Of a stretch of 64,000 nt of DNA, positions 45,012-58,798 are shown piece by piece (the stretch's first letter is position 1; every line of letters begins with the position of its first letter). The notes under the pieces were generated by a model, which did not search any database, had not been told where the DNA came from, and was given only the letters and a program-made list of their open reading frames with translations. Position numbers and translations under genes: made by a program. This stretch comes from JADJWR01 sp964509545 (GTDB taxonomy: Bacteria; Pseudomonadota; Gammaproteobacteria; Burkholderiales; Burkholderiaceae_F): positions 1 through 64,000 of the forward strand of contig CAZDXQ010000008.1 of the NCBI GenBank assembly GCA_964509545.1, read 5' to 3'.

Positions 45012-45613
45012 CAGGGCGCGGCGTTGAACTCGATGCGGCGATTGCGGAAGCGGCCGGCTTCGCTGTCGTTGCCGGCCACCGGTTGCGTGTCGCCCATGCC
45101 CTGCGCGCGCAGCGCTGTCGCCGGCGCGCCGTAGCGGATCAGGGCGGCGCGCACGGCCTCGGCTCGACGCAGTGCCAGCTGGCGGTTGGTCGCGGGTTCG
45201 CCGACGTTGTCGGTGTGGCCGGTGACGACAATCGGCGTGCCTGCAGGCAGTCGAGCGATGGTCGCGGCGGCCTGCTGCAGCAGCTCGATGGCATCGTCAG
45301 GAATCGCATCGCTGCCGCTGGCGAAGTTGACCACCGAACGGTTCAGCGCGGCCAGCACAGCGACAAGTGGCGGCTGCGCGGGCAGGGCGCGCAATGTCGC
45401 CAGCGCTGCCGCGTTGGCCTGCCGCGTTGCTGCCGCGGCGTCGAACACAGGTGGCGGCGACGGCGGCGGTGCCGACGGCACGCAGGCGCGGACGAGCATC
45501 AGCAGGATCAGTGCCAGTGCGAGCAGCGGCCAGGCAGTGCCGAGCAGGCTGCGCGGCGGATTGTCGCGATCGGCGATCGCCGCGGGCGGCGAGTGGTCGG
45601 ACACCGGGTCCAT
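45011..45613 (-). CDS. OmpA-family peptidoglycan-binding protein
   Basis: 200 residues: one N-terminal membrane segment (WPLLALALILLMLVRACVP), a linker rich in A and P, then an OmpA-like domain (VVNFASGSDAIPDDA, VVTGHTDNVGEPATNRQLALRRAEAV, GMGDTQPVA). It is likely a cell-wall tether for the transporter that follows. Confidence 0.9.
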   Translation of the reverse strand: MDPVSDHSPPAAIADRDNPPRSLLGTAWPLLALALILLMLVRACVPSAPPPSPPPVFDAAAATRQANAAALATLRALPAQPPLVAVLAALNRSVVNFASGSDAIPDDAIELLQQAAATIARLPAGTPIVVTGHTDNVGEPATNRQLALRRAEAVRAALIRYGAPATALRAQGMGDTQPVAGNDSEAGRFRNRRIEFNAAP

Positions 45614-45635
45614 GAGGATCGTTCCGTGGCAAAGG

Positions 45636-45659
45636 GCGGCGGGGCGCCCGCCCCGCCGC
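45636..45659 (-). terminator. Hairpin between acnA and the mla-type operon
   Basis: GCGGCGGGGC, loop GCCC, then GCCCCGCCGC: a perfect 10-bp stem. On the minus strand CCCTTTGCC follows, a weak T run. It probably ends or attenuates acnA transcription before ompA-mlaEFD. Confidence 0.55.
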
Positions 45660-45679
45660 TCGCCGCGGCGCGCGGTCGG

Positions 45680-48378
<2,699 letters not shown>

Positions 48379-48382
<4 letters not shown>

Positions 48383-48840
48383 TTGTTGTTCCTCAAACGG
48401 ATCTGAACATCGTAAAGAATTCCCTGGTCGTCCTGGCAGGTGCCGCTGCCGCGGCCGCCGCTGACGCCCTTGAAATCGCAGCGCAGGCCGCTGCCGTCGG
48501 CGGCGCGCAGCAGCGCCTTGGCATCGGCTCCGGCGGGCTCGATGACCACCGGCACCGTGGCCATGCCAAAGCCGCCGCGGCGTCCGCCAAAGCCCACACC
48601 AGCGCTGAAATAGCCTCCCTGATAGTCGCTTGCGGTCACGACCCAGGTGCCTGCATAACCCTTGCCTTCGATCAGGATGCTGACCTGCGCTTCGCCGGCG
48701 CCGGCGGGCTGATAGGCCTCCCCCTTGTAGAGGGTGCCACTGGTGCGCGGCATCAGCGTCAGGTCGTAATGCGTGGCACAGCCGCACAGGACCAGCACGG
48801 CGAGCGCGATCACGGCGGCGATGTGGGGTGACGTCGACAT
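48379..48840 (-). CDS. Small lipoprotein
   Basis: 153 residues starting [19 protein letters not shown], with a lipobox (LVLCGC) near residue 20, then a glycine-rich beta-like body ([10 protein letters not shown]). I see no known domain. The stop overlaps the acnA start (ATGA), so translation is coupled. The frame is open further upstream to a TTG at 48861 that overlaps the previous stop; the ATG is preferred because it begins a clean signal peptide. Confidence 0.72.
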
Positions 48841-48857
48841 CGGCAGCGCGACTCGAT

Positions 48858-49115
48858 TCAAGGCGTCATCAACGCGACGAAATCACGCACAGCCATAGCC
48901 GACGGTCGCGCTGCGTCCGGATACGGATCGAAGATCGCCGCGCACCGCCTCGTCGGATATAGGCGGGCCAGGCCATGGCGGAATTCTCCCGCCGGCGGCG
49001 GCATGCCTACGCGGCGCCAGCGCCGGTGGCAAGACGAACAGTCGACGCGCTGCTCGGGCAGCCGGTGGCCGTCGTCGACAAAGGTCGCGGCCGGCCGGGT
49101 CCGCCAGTCGCCCAC
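48858..49115 (-). pseudogene. Short frame with a CxxCH haem motif, possible cytochrome remnant
   Basis: 85-codon frame with one CSSCH near residue 26-30 and DFVALMTP near the end. It has no signal peptide and starts at a weak GTG, so a c-type haem could not be attached as it stands. It may be a remnant of a cytochrome gene or a false frame; the region 48862-49145 has no better reading. Confidence 0.3.
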
Positions 49116-49145
49116 GCGCGATCCCTGTCGTAGCTCGCATGGACG

Positions 49146-49595
49146 TCAGCGTTTGCGCGTGTCCTGCCGGCGGCAGGTGATGGGGCCGTTCAGCAGACCG
49201 GAGAATTCGAGGGTCGCCTCGTCGCCTTTCTCGGCCCATTTGACCTTGCCGTCGCGGCTGGCGAAGGAAACCCCGGAAGCGCTGCGCTTGTGCTCGACCG
49301 CGACCCGCGTGCCGGCATAGGTCAGCCATGCCTCTTCGTTTCGCCGGCGCGGATGCGCGTTGAGCAAGACGCTGCGCTCGTTCTCGCATACCCAGGTGCT
49401 GGTCAGCGGGCGGTCGCGGCCGACCGCGGCAGGTTCCGGCGGCTGCGCGCCGGCTCCGCCGGCGGCGATCAGCAGTGGCGCAAGCAGGCCGCGGACGAAA
49501 CCCACGACGAGACGTTTCCGAAACGTTCTTTGCGCCTGCTCCGCGGCGAGCCGGGCGGGCGTCAGGGGAACGATGCGAGCCGTTGCGTGCTGCAC
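49146..49595 (-). CDS. MliC-like lysozyme inhibitor domain protein
   Basis: 149 residues. A hydrophobic segment (FVRGLLAPLLIAAGG) near residue 34, then the MliC-type beta barrel beginning WVCENERSVLLNAHP and ending GPITCRRQ (two cysteines). It probably protects peptidoglycan in the periplasm. 9 bases after the CitE-like gene. Confidence 0.7.
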   Translation of the reverse strand: MQHATARIVPLTPARLAAEQAQRTFRKRLVVGFVRGLLAPLLIAAGGAGAQPPEPAAVGRDRPLTSTWVCENERSVLLNAHPRRRNEEAWLTYAGTRVAVEHKRSASGVSFASRDGKVKWAEKGDEATLEFSGLLNGPITCRRQDTRKR

Positions 49596-49604
49596 GGAAA
49601 CCTC

Positions 49605-50648
49605 TCAAGCGTTGCCGAAGAACCGCGACCGTGCGGGCTCCGGGATCGCCACCCCGCCGGCAGCGGCGCGCCGCAGCAGCGTCCAGAACAGCCGGTAGCT
49701 GGCGCGGTCGTGCAGCATGCCTTCGTCCTCGATCGGCCCCCACTGCGCATCGGCGGCGGCAACGAGAATCCGCGCCGCGCGCTCGACGTCCTCGTGCTTC
49801 GGCTGCATGCCGCTCAGGATCGGCACGATCTGATCAGGGTGCACGCTCCACATCCGCGTGTAGCCGAACTCCTGCGAGGCGCGTTCGGCATCGGCGGCCA
49901 CCTGCTTCTGGTCGCGCAGCGCGGTGGAGACGTTGTGCGACGGCACCTTCAGATGGGCGTGGGCGGCGGCAGCGATCTCGACCTTGGCGCGGCGGATGAG
50001 CGGATGATCGAACTGCCCGGCGCCGGTGAGCACGCTGGCCGGTATCGCGCCGTGGTGCGCGGAAACGAAGTCCATCAAGCCGAACGACAGACACTGCACC
50101 TGCGGATGCGCGGCGATGGCCTCGATCTCGCGCAGCGCGCCGTGGGTCTCGATCAGCACGTGCAGGGGAATACGCTGGCCGCGCGGCGCATAGGCGTTGA
50201 CACGGCCGGCCATGGCCTCGACCGTGGCCAGGCCGCGCACCTTCGGCAGCGTGACGTAGGCCACCCGCGTGCCTGCGGCCGGCAGGATGATCTCCAGATC
50301 CTTCTGCCAGTGCGCATGGCTGATGTCATGAATGCGGATGCCGACGCGGCCGAATCGGTTGGCGGCCGACGAGATCACCGCGGCCACCATCTGCGCATGT
50401 TCGCGCTCCTGGCCTACCGGAGCGCCGTCCTCGCAGTCGGCGGTGATGTCGAACACCGGGCCGAGTTGCGCCTGGTAGGCCAGCGCCTTGAGCAGGAAGC
50501 GCTCGTTGCCGGCGTAGTGATCGCACACCGGCAGCACGAATGGCTGCGCGTCGCCGGCGAACAGGGCCTGCTGCGGCTGCAGCCTTGCCGGCGGCCGCGC
50601 TTCGACCACCGACAACGTGCCGGGCGAAGCCGGCCTGCCCTTGTCCAC
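49605..50648 (-). CDS. HpcH/HpaI aldolase / citrate lyase-family CoA-ester lyase
   Basis: 347 residues of the CitE/malyl-CoA-lyase-like group: FDITADCEDGAP holds the metal-binding acidic residues, IRIHDISH and LPKVRG the substrate loop, LHVLIETHGALREIEAI the CoA-binding part. Substrate could be malyl-CoA or a citramalyl-CoA. GTG start, 13 bases after the mdh stop. Confidence 0.87.
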   Translation of the reverse strand: MDKGRPASPGTLSVVEARPPARLQPQQALFAGDAQPFVLPVCDHYAGNERFLLKALAYQAQLGPVFDITADCEDGAPVGQEREHAQMVAAVISSAANRFGRVGIRIHDISHAHWQKDLEIILPAAGTRVAYVTLPKVRGLATVEAMAGRVNAYAPRGQRIPLHVLIETHGALREIEAIAAHPQVQCLSFGLMDFVSAHHGAIPASVLTGAGQFDHPLIRRAKVEIAAAAHAHLKVPSHNVSTALRDQKQVAADAERASQEFGYTRMWSVHPDQIVPILSGMQPKHEDVERAARILVAAADAQWGPIEDEGMLHDRASYRLFWTLLRRAAAGGVAIPEPARSRFFGNA

Positions 50649-50661
50649 CTTGCCGTCGCAG

Positions 50662-51651
<990 letters not shown>

Positions 51652-51799
51652 GGGTGCTCTCCGCAAAATGAGCAACAGGCTAGCGCAGGCCCAATGCACG
51701 AACCTTGATCAAGGTCGCCTCGACCCGCGCCGAGGCGCAACGGCGCGGGCAGGGCAACGCACGATAACGCTTCGGCAAACGCAAACCGGCGTAGTATAG

Positions 51800-51819
51800 G
51801 TCTTGTATAAGACACAAGA
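51800..51819. promoter_or_regulatory. GntR-type operator between mdh and gntR
   Basis: Two overlapping palindromes: GTCTT-GTAT-AAGAC (51800-51813) and TCTTGT-N7-ACAAGA (51801-51819). A short AT-rich inverted repeat is typical of GntR/FadR-type operators. It is placed to repress both mdh and gntR, and through read-through the sdh genes. Confidence 0.7.
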
Positions 51820-51861
51820 ATGCTTAGCCGGACCGCGAGGCCGGCGGGACGAAACGCCTGA

Positions 51862-52623
51862 ATGGCTGCCGAACTTGCCCGACCTACCGCCGGCGAGCGC
51901 CCGCGTGACGCGGTGTTCCTGCCGTTGTACAGGCAGATCAAGTCGCTGCTGGTGCAGCGCCTGCAGCAGGGCGAGTGGAAGCCGGGCGAGCCGATCCCGA
52001 GCGAACACGAACTGGCGGCGCGCTTTCAGGTGAGCCAGGGCACGGTACGCAAGGCGGTCGACGAACTTGCGGCCGAGAACCTGCTGGTGCGCAGGCAGGG
52101 CAAGGGCACCTTCGTCGCCACCCACCATGAGCCGCGTGCCCAGTTCCGTTTCCTGCGGCTGGTCCCCGATCGGGGCGAAACCGTGCCGGCGCAGAGCACG
52201 TTCCTCGACTGCCGGCGCGCCAAGGCGCCGGCCGACGTCGCGCCGCATCTGCAGCTTCGCACAGGCGACGCGGTCGTTTACCTGCGCCGGCTGCTCAGCC
52301 TCGGCGGCGCGCCGCTCGTGCTCGACGACATCTGGCTGCCGGCGGCGCTGTTTCGCGGTCTGACCGCGGAGCGCCTGGCCGGGTACCACGGTCCGCTTTA
52401 TGGCCTGTTCGAGTCCGAATTCGGCACCCGCATGATCCGCGCCGACGAGCGCATTCGCGCGGTCGCCGCGGCGCCGGACATTGCAGCGCTGCTGTCGGTG
52501 GCGCCAGACTCGCCGCTGCTTCTGGTCGACCGGGTCTCCTACACCTACCGCGACCAACCGGTCGAGGTGCGGCGCGGCTTCTGTGTCACGACCGGACACC
52601 ACTACCACAACGAACTGTTCTGA
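51862..52623 (+). CDS. GntR-family (HutC-type) transcriptional regulator
   Basis: 253 residues: winged helix with PLYRQIKSLLVQRLQQGEWKP and SEHELAARFQVSQGTVRKAV, then a UTRA ligand domain (residues 95-250). It is the expected regulator of TCA genes; the operator just upstream suggests self-control. Confidence 0.92.
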   Translation: MAAELARPTAGERPRDAVFLPLYRQIKSLLVQRLQQGEWKPGEPIPSEHELAARFQVSQGTVRKAVDELAAENLLVRRQGKGTFVATHHEPRAQFRFLRLVPDRGETVPAQSTFLDCRRAKAPADVAPHLQLRTGDAVVYLRRLLSLGGAPLVLDDIWLPAALFRGLTAERLAGYHGPLYGLFESEFGTRMIRADERIRAVAAAPDIAALLSVAPDSPLLLVDRVSYTYRDQPVEVRRGFCVTTGHHYHNELF

Positions 52624-52735
52624 TTCCCGCACTGCCGCCGCGGCAACGGCGATTTGTTCGGCGTCGACGAATTCGGCGAGAATAGCCGCCGCCGCAAAGC
52701 GCCCCGCACTGTTTCCCTCACTGGCTTGACCTCCC

Positions 52736-53149
52736 ATGAGCACCGCGCTCGACACCAAGAAAAGACCGGAGTTCAGGAACATCCACGTCACGCAGATCGT
52801 CCGTTACCGATTGCCGGCCGGCGGCTTCGCCTCCTTCCTGCATCGGGCCAGCGGTGCGCTGATGTTCCTCGCGCTGCCGTTCGTGCTATGGCTGTTCGAC
52901 CTGAGCCTGACCTCGGAAATCAGCTACGGAAAGCTGGCGGCGGTGGGCTCGAACGGGTTCGTTCGGCTGGTACTGGTGGGGCTCATCTGGGCGCTGCTGC
53001 ACCACCTGATCACCGGCATCCGCCACGTACTGCTCGACCTGCACATCGGCATCGAGAAGGAGGCGGCGGCGCGCAGCGCGCTGGTGGTGCACGTCATCAG
53101 CCTGCCGCTGACACTGCTGGCGGCGCTTCGCATCTTCGGAGTGTTCTAG
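52736..53149 (+). CDS. sdhC: Succinate dehydrogenase cytochrome b556 subunit
   Basis: 137 residues with three membrane segments. The HRASGALM motif carries Ser/Arg quinone-site residues and the RHVLLDLH region the haem-ligand histidine. It is the first gene of sdhCDAB-sdhE-gltA; sdhD starts one base after the stop. Confidence 0.95.
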   Translation: MSTALDTKKRPEFRNIHVTQIVRYRLPAGGFASFLHRASGALMFLALPFVLWLFDLSLTSEISYGKLAAVGSNGFVRLVLVGLIWALLHHLITGIRHVLLDLHIGIEKEAAARSALVVHVISLPLTLLAALRIFGVF

Positions 53150-53512
53150 ATGGCCGCCAACATCGGTCCAAGGCGCCTCGTGGTGGGCGCGCATTACGGC
53201 CTGCGCGACTGGCTGGCGCAGCGTGTCACGGCAGTGCTGATGGCCATCTACACGGTCGCTGTCGGCATTTACGCGGTGTTCCTGCTGCCGCCGGGCTACG
53301 ACGCATGGGCGGGCCTGTTCGTGCCGCTGTCGATGAAGGTCGCGACGCTGGTGATGATCCTTGCCCTCGTCTATCACGTCTGGGTCGGCATGCGCGAGAT
53401 CTTCATGGATTACGTCAAGCCGACCTGGATCCGGCTTTCTGCGTATGTGCTGACACTGCTCTGGCTGGCCGCCTGCGCGGTGTGGTCGGTGCAGATCCTC
53501 TGGAGAGTCTGA
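53150..53512 (+). CDS. sdhD: Succinate dehydrogenase membrane anchor subunit
   Basis: 120 residues with three membrane segments: GLRDWLAQRVTAVLMA, then the VYHVWVGMREIFMDY region with the haem-ligand histidine and quinone-side tyrosine and aspartate. Directly abuts sdhC. Confidence 0.95.
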   Translation: MAANIGPRRLVVGAHYGLRDWLAQRVTAVLMAIYTVAVGIYAVFLLPPGYDAWAGLFVPLSMKVATLVMILALVYHVWVGMREIFMDYVKPTWIRLSAYVLTLLWLAACAVWSVQILWRV

Positions 53513-53515
53513 GCA

Positions 53516-55294
53516 ATGACCGGTAAATCCAAGCTGCCGCGCCGGCGCTTCGACGCGGTGATCGTCGGCGCCGGCGGTGCCGGCATGCGCTGCTCGCTGC
53601 AGCTGGCCAAGGCCGGGCTGAATGTCGCCGTGCTGACAAAGGTGTTCCCGACCCGTTCGCACACGGTCGCCGCGCAGGGCGGAATCGGCGCGTCGCTGGG
53701 CAACATGACCGAGGACCAGTGGCTGTGGCACATGTTCGACACGGTCAAGGGCTCCGACTATCTCGGCGACCAGGACGCGATCGAGTTCATGTGCCGCGAG
53801 GCGCCAAAGGTCGTCTACGAGCTCGAGCACTTCGGCATGCCGTTCGATCGCAATCCGGACGGCACGATCTACCAGAGGCCTTTCGGCGGTCACTCGGCCA
53901 ACTTCGGCGAGAAGCCGGTGCCGCGCGCCTGCGCCGCGGCCGACCGCACCGGCCACGCGCTGCTGCACACGCTTTACCAGCGCAACGTGGCCGCGCGCAC
54001 GCAGTTCTTTGTCGAGTGGATGGCGCTCGACCTGATCATGGACGGCGATGGTGACTGCGTCGGGGTCGTCGCGCTGGAAATGGAAACCGGTGAGCCGATG
54101 ATCTTCGAGGGCAAGGTCACCGTTCTGGCCACCGGGGGGGCCGGGCGCATCTTCGCCGCCTCGACCAACGCCTACATCAACACCGGCGACGGCCTGGGGC
54201 TTGCCGCGCGCGCCGGACTGCCGCTGGAGGACATGGAGTTCTGGCAGTTCCACCCCACCGGGGTGGCCGGCGCCGGCGTGCTGATCACCGAAGGCGTGCG
54301 CGGCGAGGGGGGCATCCTGCTCAACGACAAGGGCGAGCGCTTCATGGAGCGCTACGCGCCAACGCTGAAGGACCTGGCGCCGCGCGACTTCGTCTCGCGC
54401 AGCATGGACCAGGAGATCAAGGAAGGGCGCGGCTGCGGGCCCGAGAAAGACCACGTGCTGCTGAAGCTCGATCATCTCGGCGCCGAGACGATCATGAAGC
54501 GGCTGCCGTCGATCCGCGAGATCGCGATCAAGTTCGCCAACGTCGACCCGATCCGCGAGCCGATTCCGGTGGTGCCGACCATCCACTACCAGATGGGCGG
54601 CGTGCCGGCGAACTACCACGGCCAGGTCGTGCGGCCTGCGGGCGGCGATCCGAACGCGGTCGTGGGCGGACTCTATGCGATCGGCGAGTGCTCGTGCGTC
54701 AGCGTGCACGGCGCCAACCGGCTGGGCACGAACTCGTTGCTCGACCTCATCGTCTTCGGTCGCTCGGCCGGAAACCATATCGTCGATTCATTACGCCGCG
54801 AGCCAAAGGAGAACAAAGCGCTGCCGGCCGATGCCGGCGAGGCGACGCTGGCGCGGCTGGCGGCGCTCGATGCACGCAAGGACGGCGAGCGGACGCAGGA
54901 CGTGGCCGACGACATCCGGCGGACGATGCAGAAGCACTGCGGCGTGTTCCGCACCGGCAGCCTGCTTGCCGAGGGGGCGAAGAAGATCGCCGAACTCGAT
55001 GCGCGGCGAAGGCAGGTGGCGATCATCGACAAGTCGAAGGTTTTCAACACCGCGCGCATCGAGGCCCTGGAACTCGACAACCTGATCGAGACCGCGAAAG
55101 CGACCATCGTCTCGGCCGAGGCGCGCACCGAAAGCCGCGGCGCGCACGCCCGCGACGACTATCCGGAGCGCGACGACGCGAACTGGATCAAGCACACGCT
55201 GTGGTACTCGGACGGCAACCGCCTGGCCTACAAGCCGGTCACCATGAGACCGCTGACGGTCGAGACCTTCCAGCCGAAGAAACGCACGTTCTGA
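53516..55294 (+). CDS. sdhA: Succinate dehydrogenase flavoprotein subunit
   Basis: 592 residues. Covalent FAD histidine in SHTVAAQGG, dinucleotide motif VIVGAGGAGMR near residue 16, catalytic HPTGVAGAG and HGANRLGTNSLLD. Full length. 3 bases after sdhD. Confidence 0.98.
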   Translation: MTGKSKLPRRRFDAVIVGAGGAGMRCSLQLAKAGLNVAVLTKVFPTRSHTVAAQGGIGASLGNMTEDQWLWHMFDTVKGSDYLGDQDAIEFMCREAPKVVYELEHFGMPFDRNPDGTIYQRPFGGHSANFGEKPVPRACAAADRTGHALLHTLYQRNVAARTQFFVEWMALDLIMDGDGDCVGVVALEMETGEPMIFEGKVTVLATGGAGRIFAASTNAYINTGDGLGLAARAGLPLEDMEFWQFHPTGVAGAGVLITEGVRGEGGILLNDKGERFMERYAPTLKDLAPRDFVSRSMDQEIKEGRGCGPEKDHVLLKLDHLGAETIMKRLPSIREIAIKFANVDPIREPIPVVPTIHYQMGGVPANYHGQVVRPAGGDPNAVVGGLYAIGECSCVSVHGANRLGTNSLLDLIVFGRSAGNHIVDSLRREPKENKALPADAGEATLARLAALDARKDGERTQDVADDIRRTMQKHCGVFRTGSLLAEGAKKIAELDARRRQVAIIDKSKVFNTARIEALELDNLIETAKATIVSAEARTESRGAHARDDYPERDDANWIKHTLWYSDGNRLAYKPVTMRPLTVETFQPKKRTF

Positions 55295-55309
55295 CGGAGT
55301 TCAGGCCAG

Positions 55310-56062
55310 ATGACCGCGACGAGCGCGAATGAAACCCAGGCGGTGGCTGCCGCCGGACGGATCGTAAGGTTCCAGATCTACCGCTACGACCCGGACAAGG
55401 ACACCCGGCCGTACATGCAGAACCTGGAGGTGCGGCTGGCGCCGACCGACAAGATGCTGCTCGACGCGCTGATGCGCATCAAGAGCGACGTCGACGACAG
55501 CCTGGCCTTCCGCCGCTCCTGCCGCGAGGGCGTCTGCGGCTCGGACGCGATGAACATCAATGGCAAGAACGGCCTGGCCTGCATCACCAACCTGCGCGAA
55601 CTGAAGGAGCCGATCGTCCTGAAGCCGCTGCCGGGCCTGCCGGTGGTGCGCGACCTGATCGTCGACATGACGCAGTTCTTTCACCAGTACCACTCGATCA
55701 GGCCGTACCTGATCAACGACACGCCGCCGCCGGAGAAGGAGCGGCTGCAGTCGCCGCAGGAGCGCGAGGAGCTCGACGGCCTGTACGAGTGCATCCTGTG
55801 CGCCTGCTGCTCGACGAGCTGCCCCAGCTTCTGGTGGAACCCGGACAAGTTCGTCGGCCCGGCCGGCCTGCTGCAGGCCTACCGCTTCATTGCCGACAGC
55901 CGCGACCAGGCCACCGGCGAGCGGCTCGACAACCTGATGGACCCGTACCGCCTGTTCCGCTGCCACACGATCATGAATTGCGTCGACGTCTGCCCGAAGG
56001 GGCTGAACCCGACGCGGGCGATCGGCAAGATCAAGGAACTGATGGTCCGGCGCGCGGTGTAA
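55310..56062 (+). CDS. sdhB: Succinate dehydrogenase iron-sulfur subunit
   Basis: 250 residues with the [2Fe-2S] ligands in [20 protein letters not shown] (last cysteine just after), the [12 protein letters not shown] cluster motif and [11 protein letters not shown]. Standard length and order. Confidence 0.98.
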   Translation: MTATSANETQAVAAAGRIVRFQIYRYDPDKDTRPYMQNLEVRLAPTDKMLLDALMRIKSDVDDSLAFRRSCREGVCGSDAMNINGKNGLACITNLRELKEPIVLKPLPGLPVVRDLIVDMTQFFHQYHSIRPYLINDTPPPEKERLQSPQEREELDGLYECILCACCSTSCPSFWWNPDKFVGPAGLLQAYRFIADSRDQATGERLDNLMDPYRLFRCHTIMNCVDVCPKGLNPTRAIGKIKELMVRRAV

Positions 56063-56092
56063 GCACGTGCCCCAGGCGGGAGCGCGTCCCCC

Positions 56093-56383
56093 ATGCCGCA
56101 AGCCGACGCTGCGCCGAACGACCGACTGTCGCCGGAGCCTATCGAGCTGCGCCGGCTGCGCTGGCGTGCGCGGCGCGGACTGTTGGAAAACGATCTACTG
56201 ATCGGCCGCTTCCTCGACCGCGAAGGGCCGTCTCTTGACGCAACGCAGAAGCAGGCCCTGCTGAAGCTGCTTGAATTGCCCGACAACGAGTTGCTCGACC
56301 TGCTGCTCGCCCGCACCGAGCCTGCCCCGCCACTGGACGCTGCCGACGTGCGTGCGCTGCTCGCCCGGTTGCGTGCGGCCTGA
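56093..56383 (+). CDS. sdhE: FAD assembly factor SdhE
   Basis: 96 residues of SdhE/YgfY. The [10 protein letters not shown] motif is the RGxxE region that contacts SdhA and helps covalent flavinylation. Located between sdhB and gltA, the usual betaproteobacterial order. Confidence 0.93.
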   Translation: MPQADAAPNDRLSPEPIELRRLRWRARRGLLENDLLIGRFLDREGPSLDATQKQALLKLLELPDNELLDLLLARTEPAPPLDAADVRALLARLRAA

Positions 56384-56421
56384 CCGACCTTCGATCCAGC
56401 AACCTGCAAGAAGGAGCTGAC

Positions 56422-57738
<1,317 letters not shown>

Positions 57739-57758
57739 AGAGGGAGGGGCAGGGGCAG

Positions 57759-57784
57759 AAAACGGCGCCTGCGGGCGCCGTTTT
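57759..57784 (+). terminator. Rho-independent terminator of the sdh-gltA operon
   Basis: AAAACGGCGCC, loop TGCG, then GGCGCCGTTTT: an 11-bp stem that ends in TTTT, 21 bases after the gltA stop. The A run on the other side makes it work for both strands. Confidence 0.93.
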
Positions 57785-58000
57785 CATCTGCGGGTCGAAG
57801 CGGGGCCGAAAGCAGACCGAAGCCAGAAGCCAGCGTGCTGCGCCCTGACCTTCGCCTGTAGTCAAAGTCCGAACAGCCGCCGCATCGCGGCGACGAATCG
57901 TGCCGCATCGGCGACGGCGCCTGCCGCCGTGGCGTGGCCTTCAGTGGCGCGACGACGGCGAGCCGCTTCGTCGTCGCGGCCGTTGCTGAGCGCCCCCAGG

Positions 58001-58066
58001 GCCGGGCCGCGCCCAGCCCGCCCCCCGCGGGGGGCAAGGAAACGTGGGGCGGCCCTGCGTTTCCTT
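58001..58066 (+). repeat. Dispersed GC-rich repeat, copy 2
   Basis: Starts GCCGGGCCGCGCCCAGCCC, contains the palindrome CCCCCCGCGGGGGG, and ends GGCGGCCCTGCGTTTCCTT. Same order and strand as copy 1 at 25517-25580. It lies 12 bases before the comB stop codon. Confidence 0.75.
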
Positions 58067-58078
58067 GAGGGCCGGTGC

Positions 58079-58777
58079 TCAGCGAAACGCGATCGGCACC
58101 GGCCGGATCAGCAGTCCATCGCGCAGCCGGTTCATCGGCATGGCGAAGGCAAAGCGATCGACCGCCGCCGCGCAGTCGAGGTCGGCCGGCGGCAGGTGGG
58201 GGTCGGTTCCGGCGGCGAAGCGGCGGCCGAAATCCGAGTCGCGCACGCGCTGTGCGTAACTGCTGCGCGGCGGATCGGCGCCGCGCAGCAGCGCTTCGAT
58301 CAGATCGGCGCAGGCGTGGTCCTCGTCGCCGTCGCGATCGGACCACTCGCCGGTGACCACCAGCGTGACCGACGGCGGCTGCAGGCGGCGCAGGTAGGCG
58401 GCGGTGGCGCCGGCGCAGACGAGGCTGGCGGCGAGCAGCACGACCGCGTGATCGCAGGCGACAAGGCCGCGCGTGCCGCCGGCCGTGTACTGGATGATGC
58501 GCCGGCCGGCCAGGTCGAGCGTGGCCATCCGCGCCGGCGAATTGCCCATGTCCAGGCCCGGCGCCGGCGCGCCGCCACCGACGGCACCGACCGCGAGCGC
58601 GTCGGGATCCTGTTCGCGCAGCCGTCGCGCCGCCTCGACCGAATCGACGGGGATCACTTCCCGCGCGCCGCGGGCGAAGGCGTAGGCGATGGTGGTGAAC
58701 GAGCGCAGCACGTCGATGACGACGACCGCCCCATGCAGTTCGGGGCAGTGCGGCAGGTCGGAGCGCAGGATCTTCAT
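58079..58777 (-). CDS. comB: ComB-like 2-phosphosulfolactate phosphatase family protein
   Basis: 232 residues. VVVIDVLRSFTTIAYAFARGA, DMGNSPARM and YTAGGTRGL are family motifs. ComB makes sulfolactate from 2-phosphosulfolactate in coenzyme M synthesis in methanogens; many bacteria carry it with no known substrate. It follows the PFOR-like gene by 21 bases. No comA is in the window. Confidence 0.82.
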   Translation of the reverse strand: MKILRSDLPHCPELHGAVVVIDVLRSFTTIAYAFARGAREVIPVDSVEAARRLREQDPDALAVGAVGGGAPAPGLDMGNSPARMATLDLAGRRIIQYTAGGTRGLVACDHAVVLLAASLVCAGATAAYLRRLQPPSVTLVVTGEWSDRDGDEDHACADLIEALLRGADPPRSSYAQRVRDSDFGRRFAAGTDPHLPPADLDCAAAVDRFAFAMPMNRLRDGLLIRPVPIAFR

Positions 58778-58798
58778 CCGCCGGCGCCCGGCTGAGGC

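Larger units (their letters stand above)
57739..58078. other. Intergenic region between gltA and comB
   Basis: About 340 bases between convergent genes. It holds the gltA terminator (57759-57784) and the second copy of the dispersed repeat (58001-58066). The middle part (57790-58000) has no gene that I can support. Confidence 0.7.
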
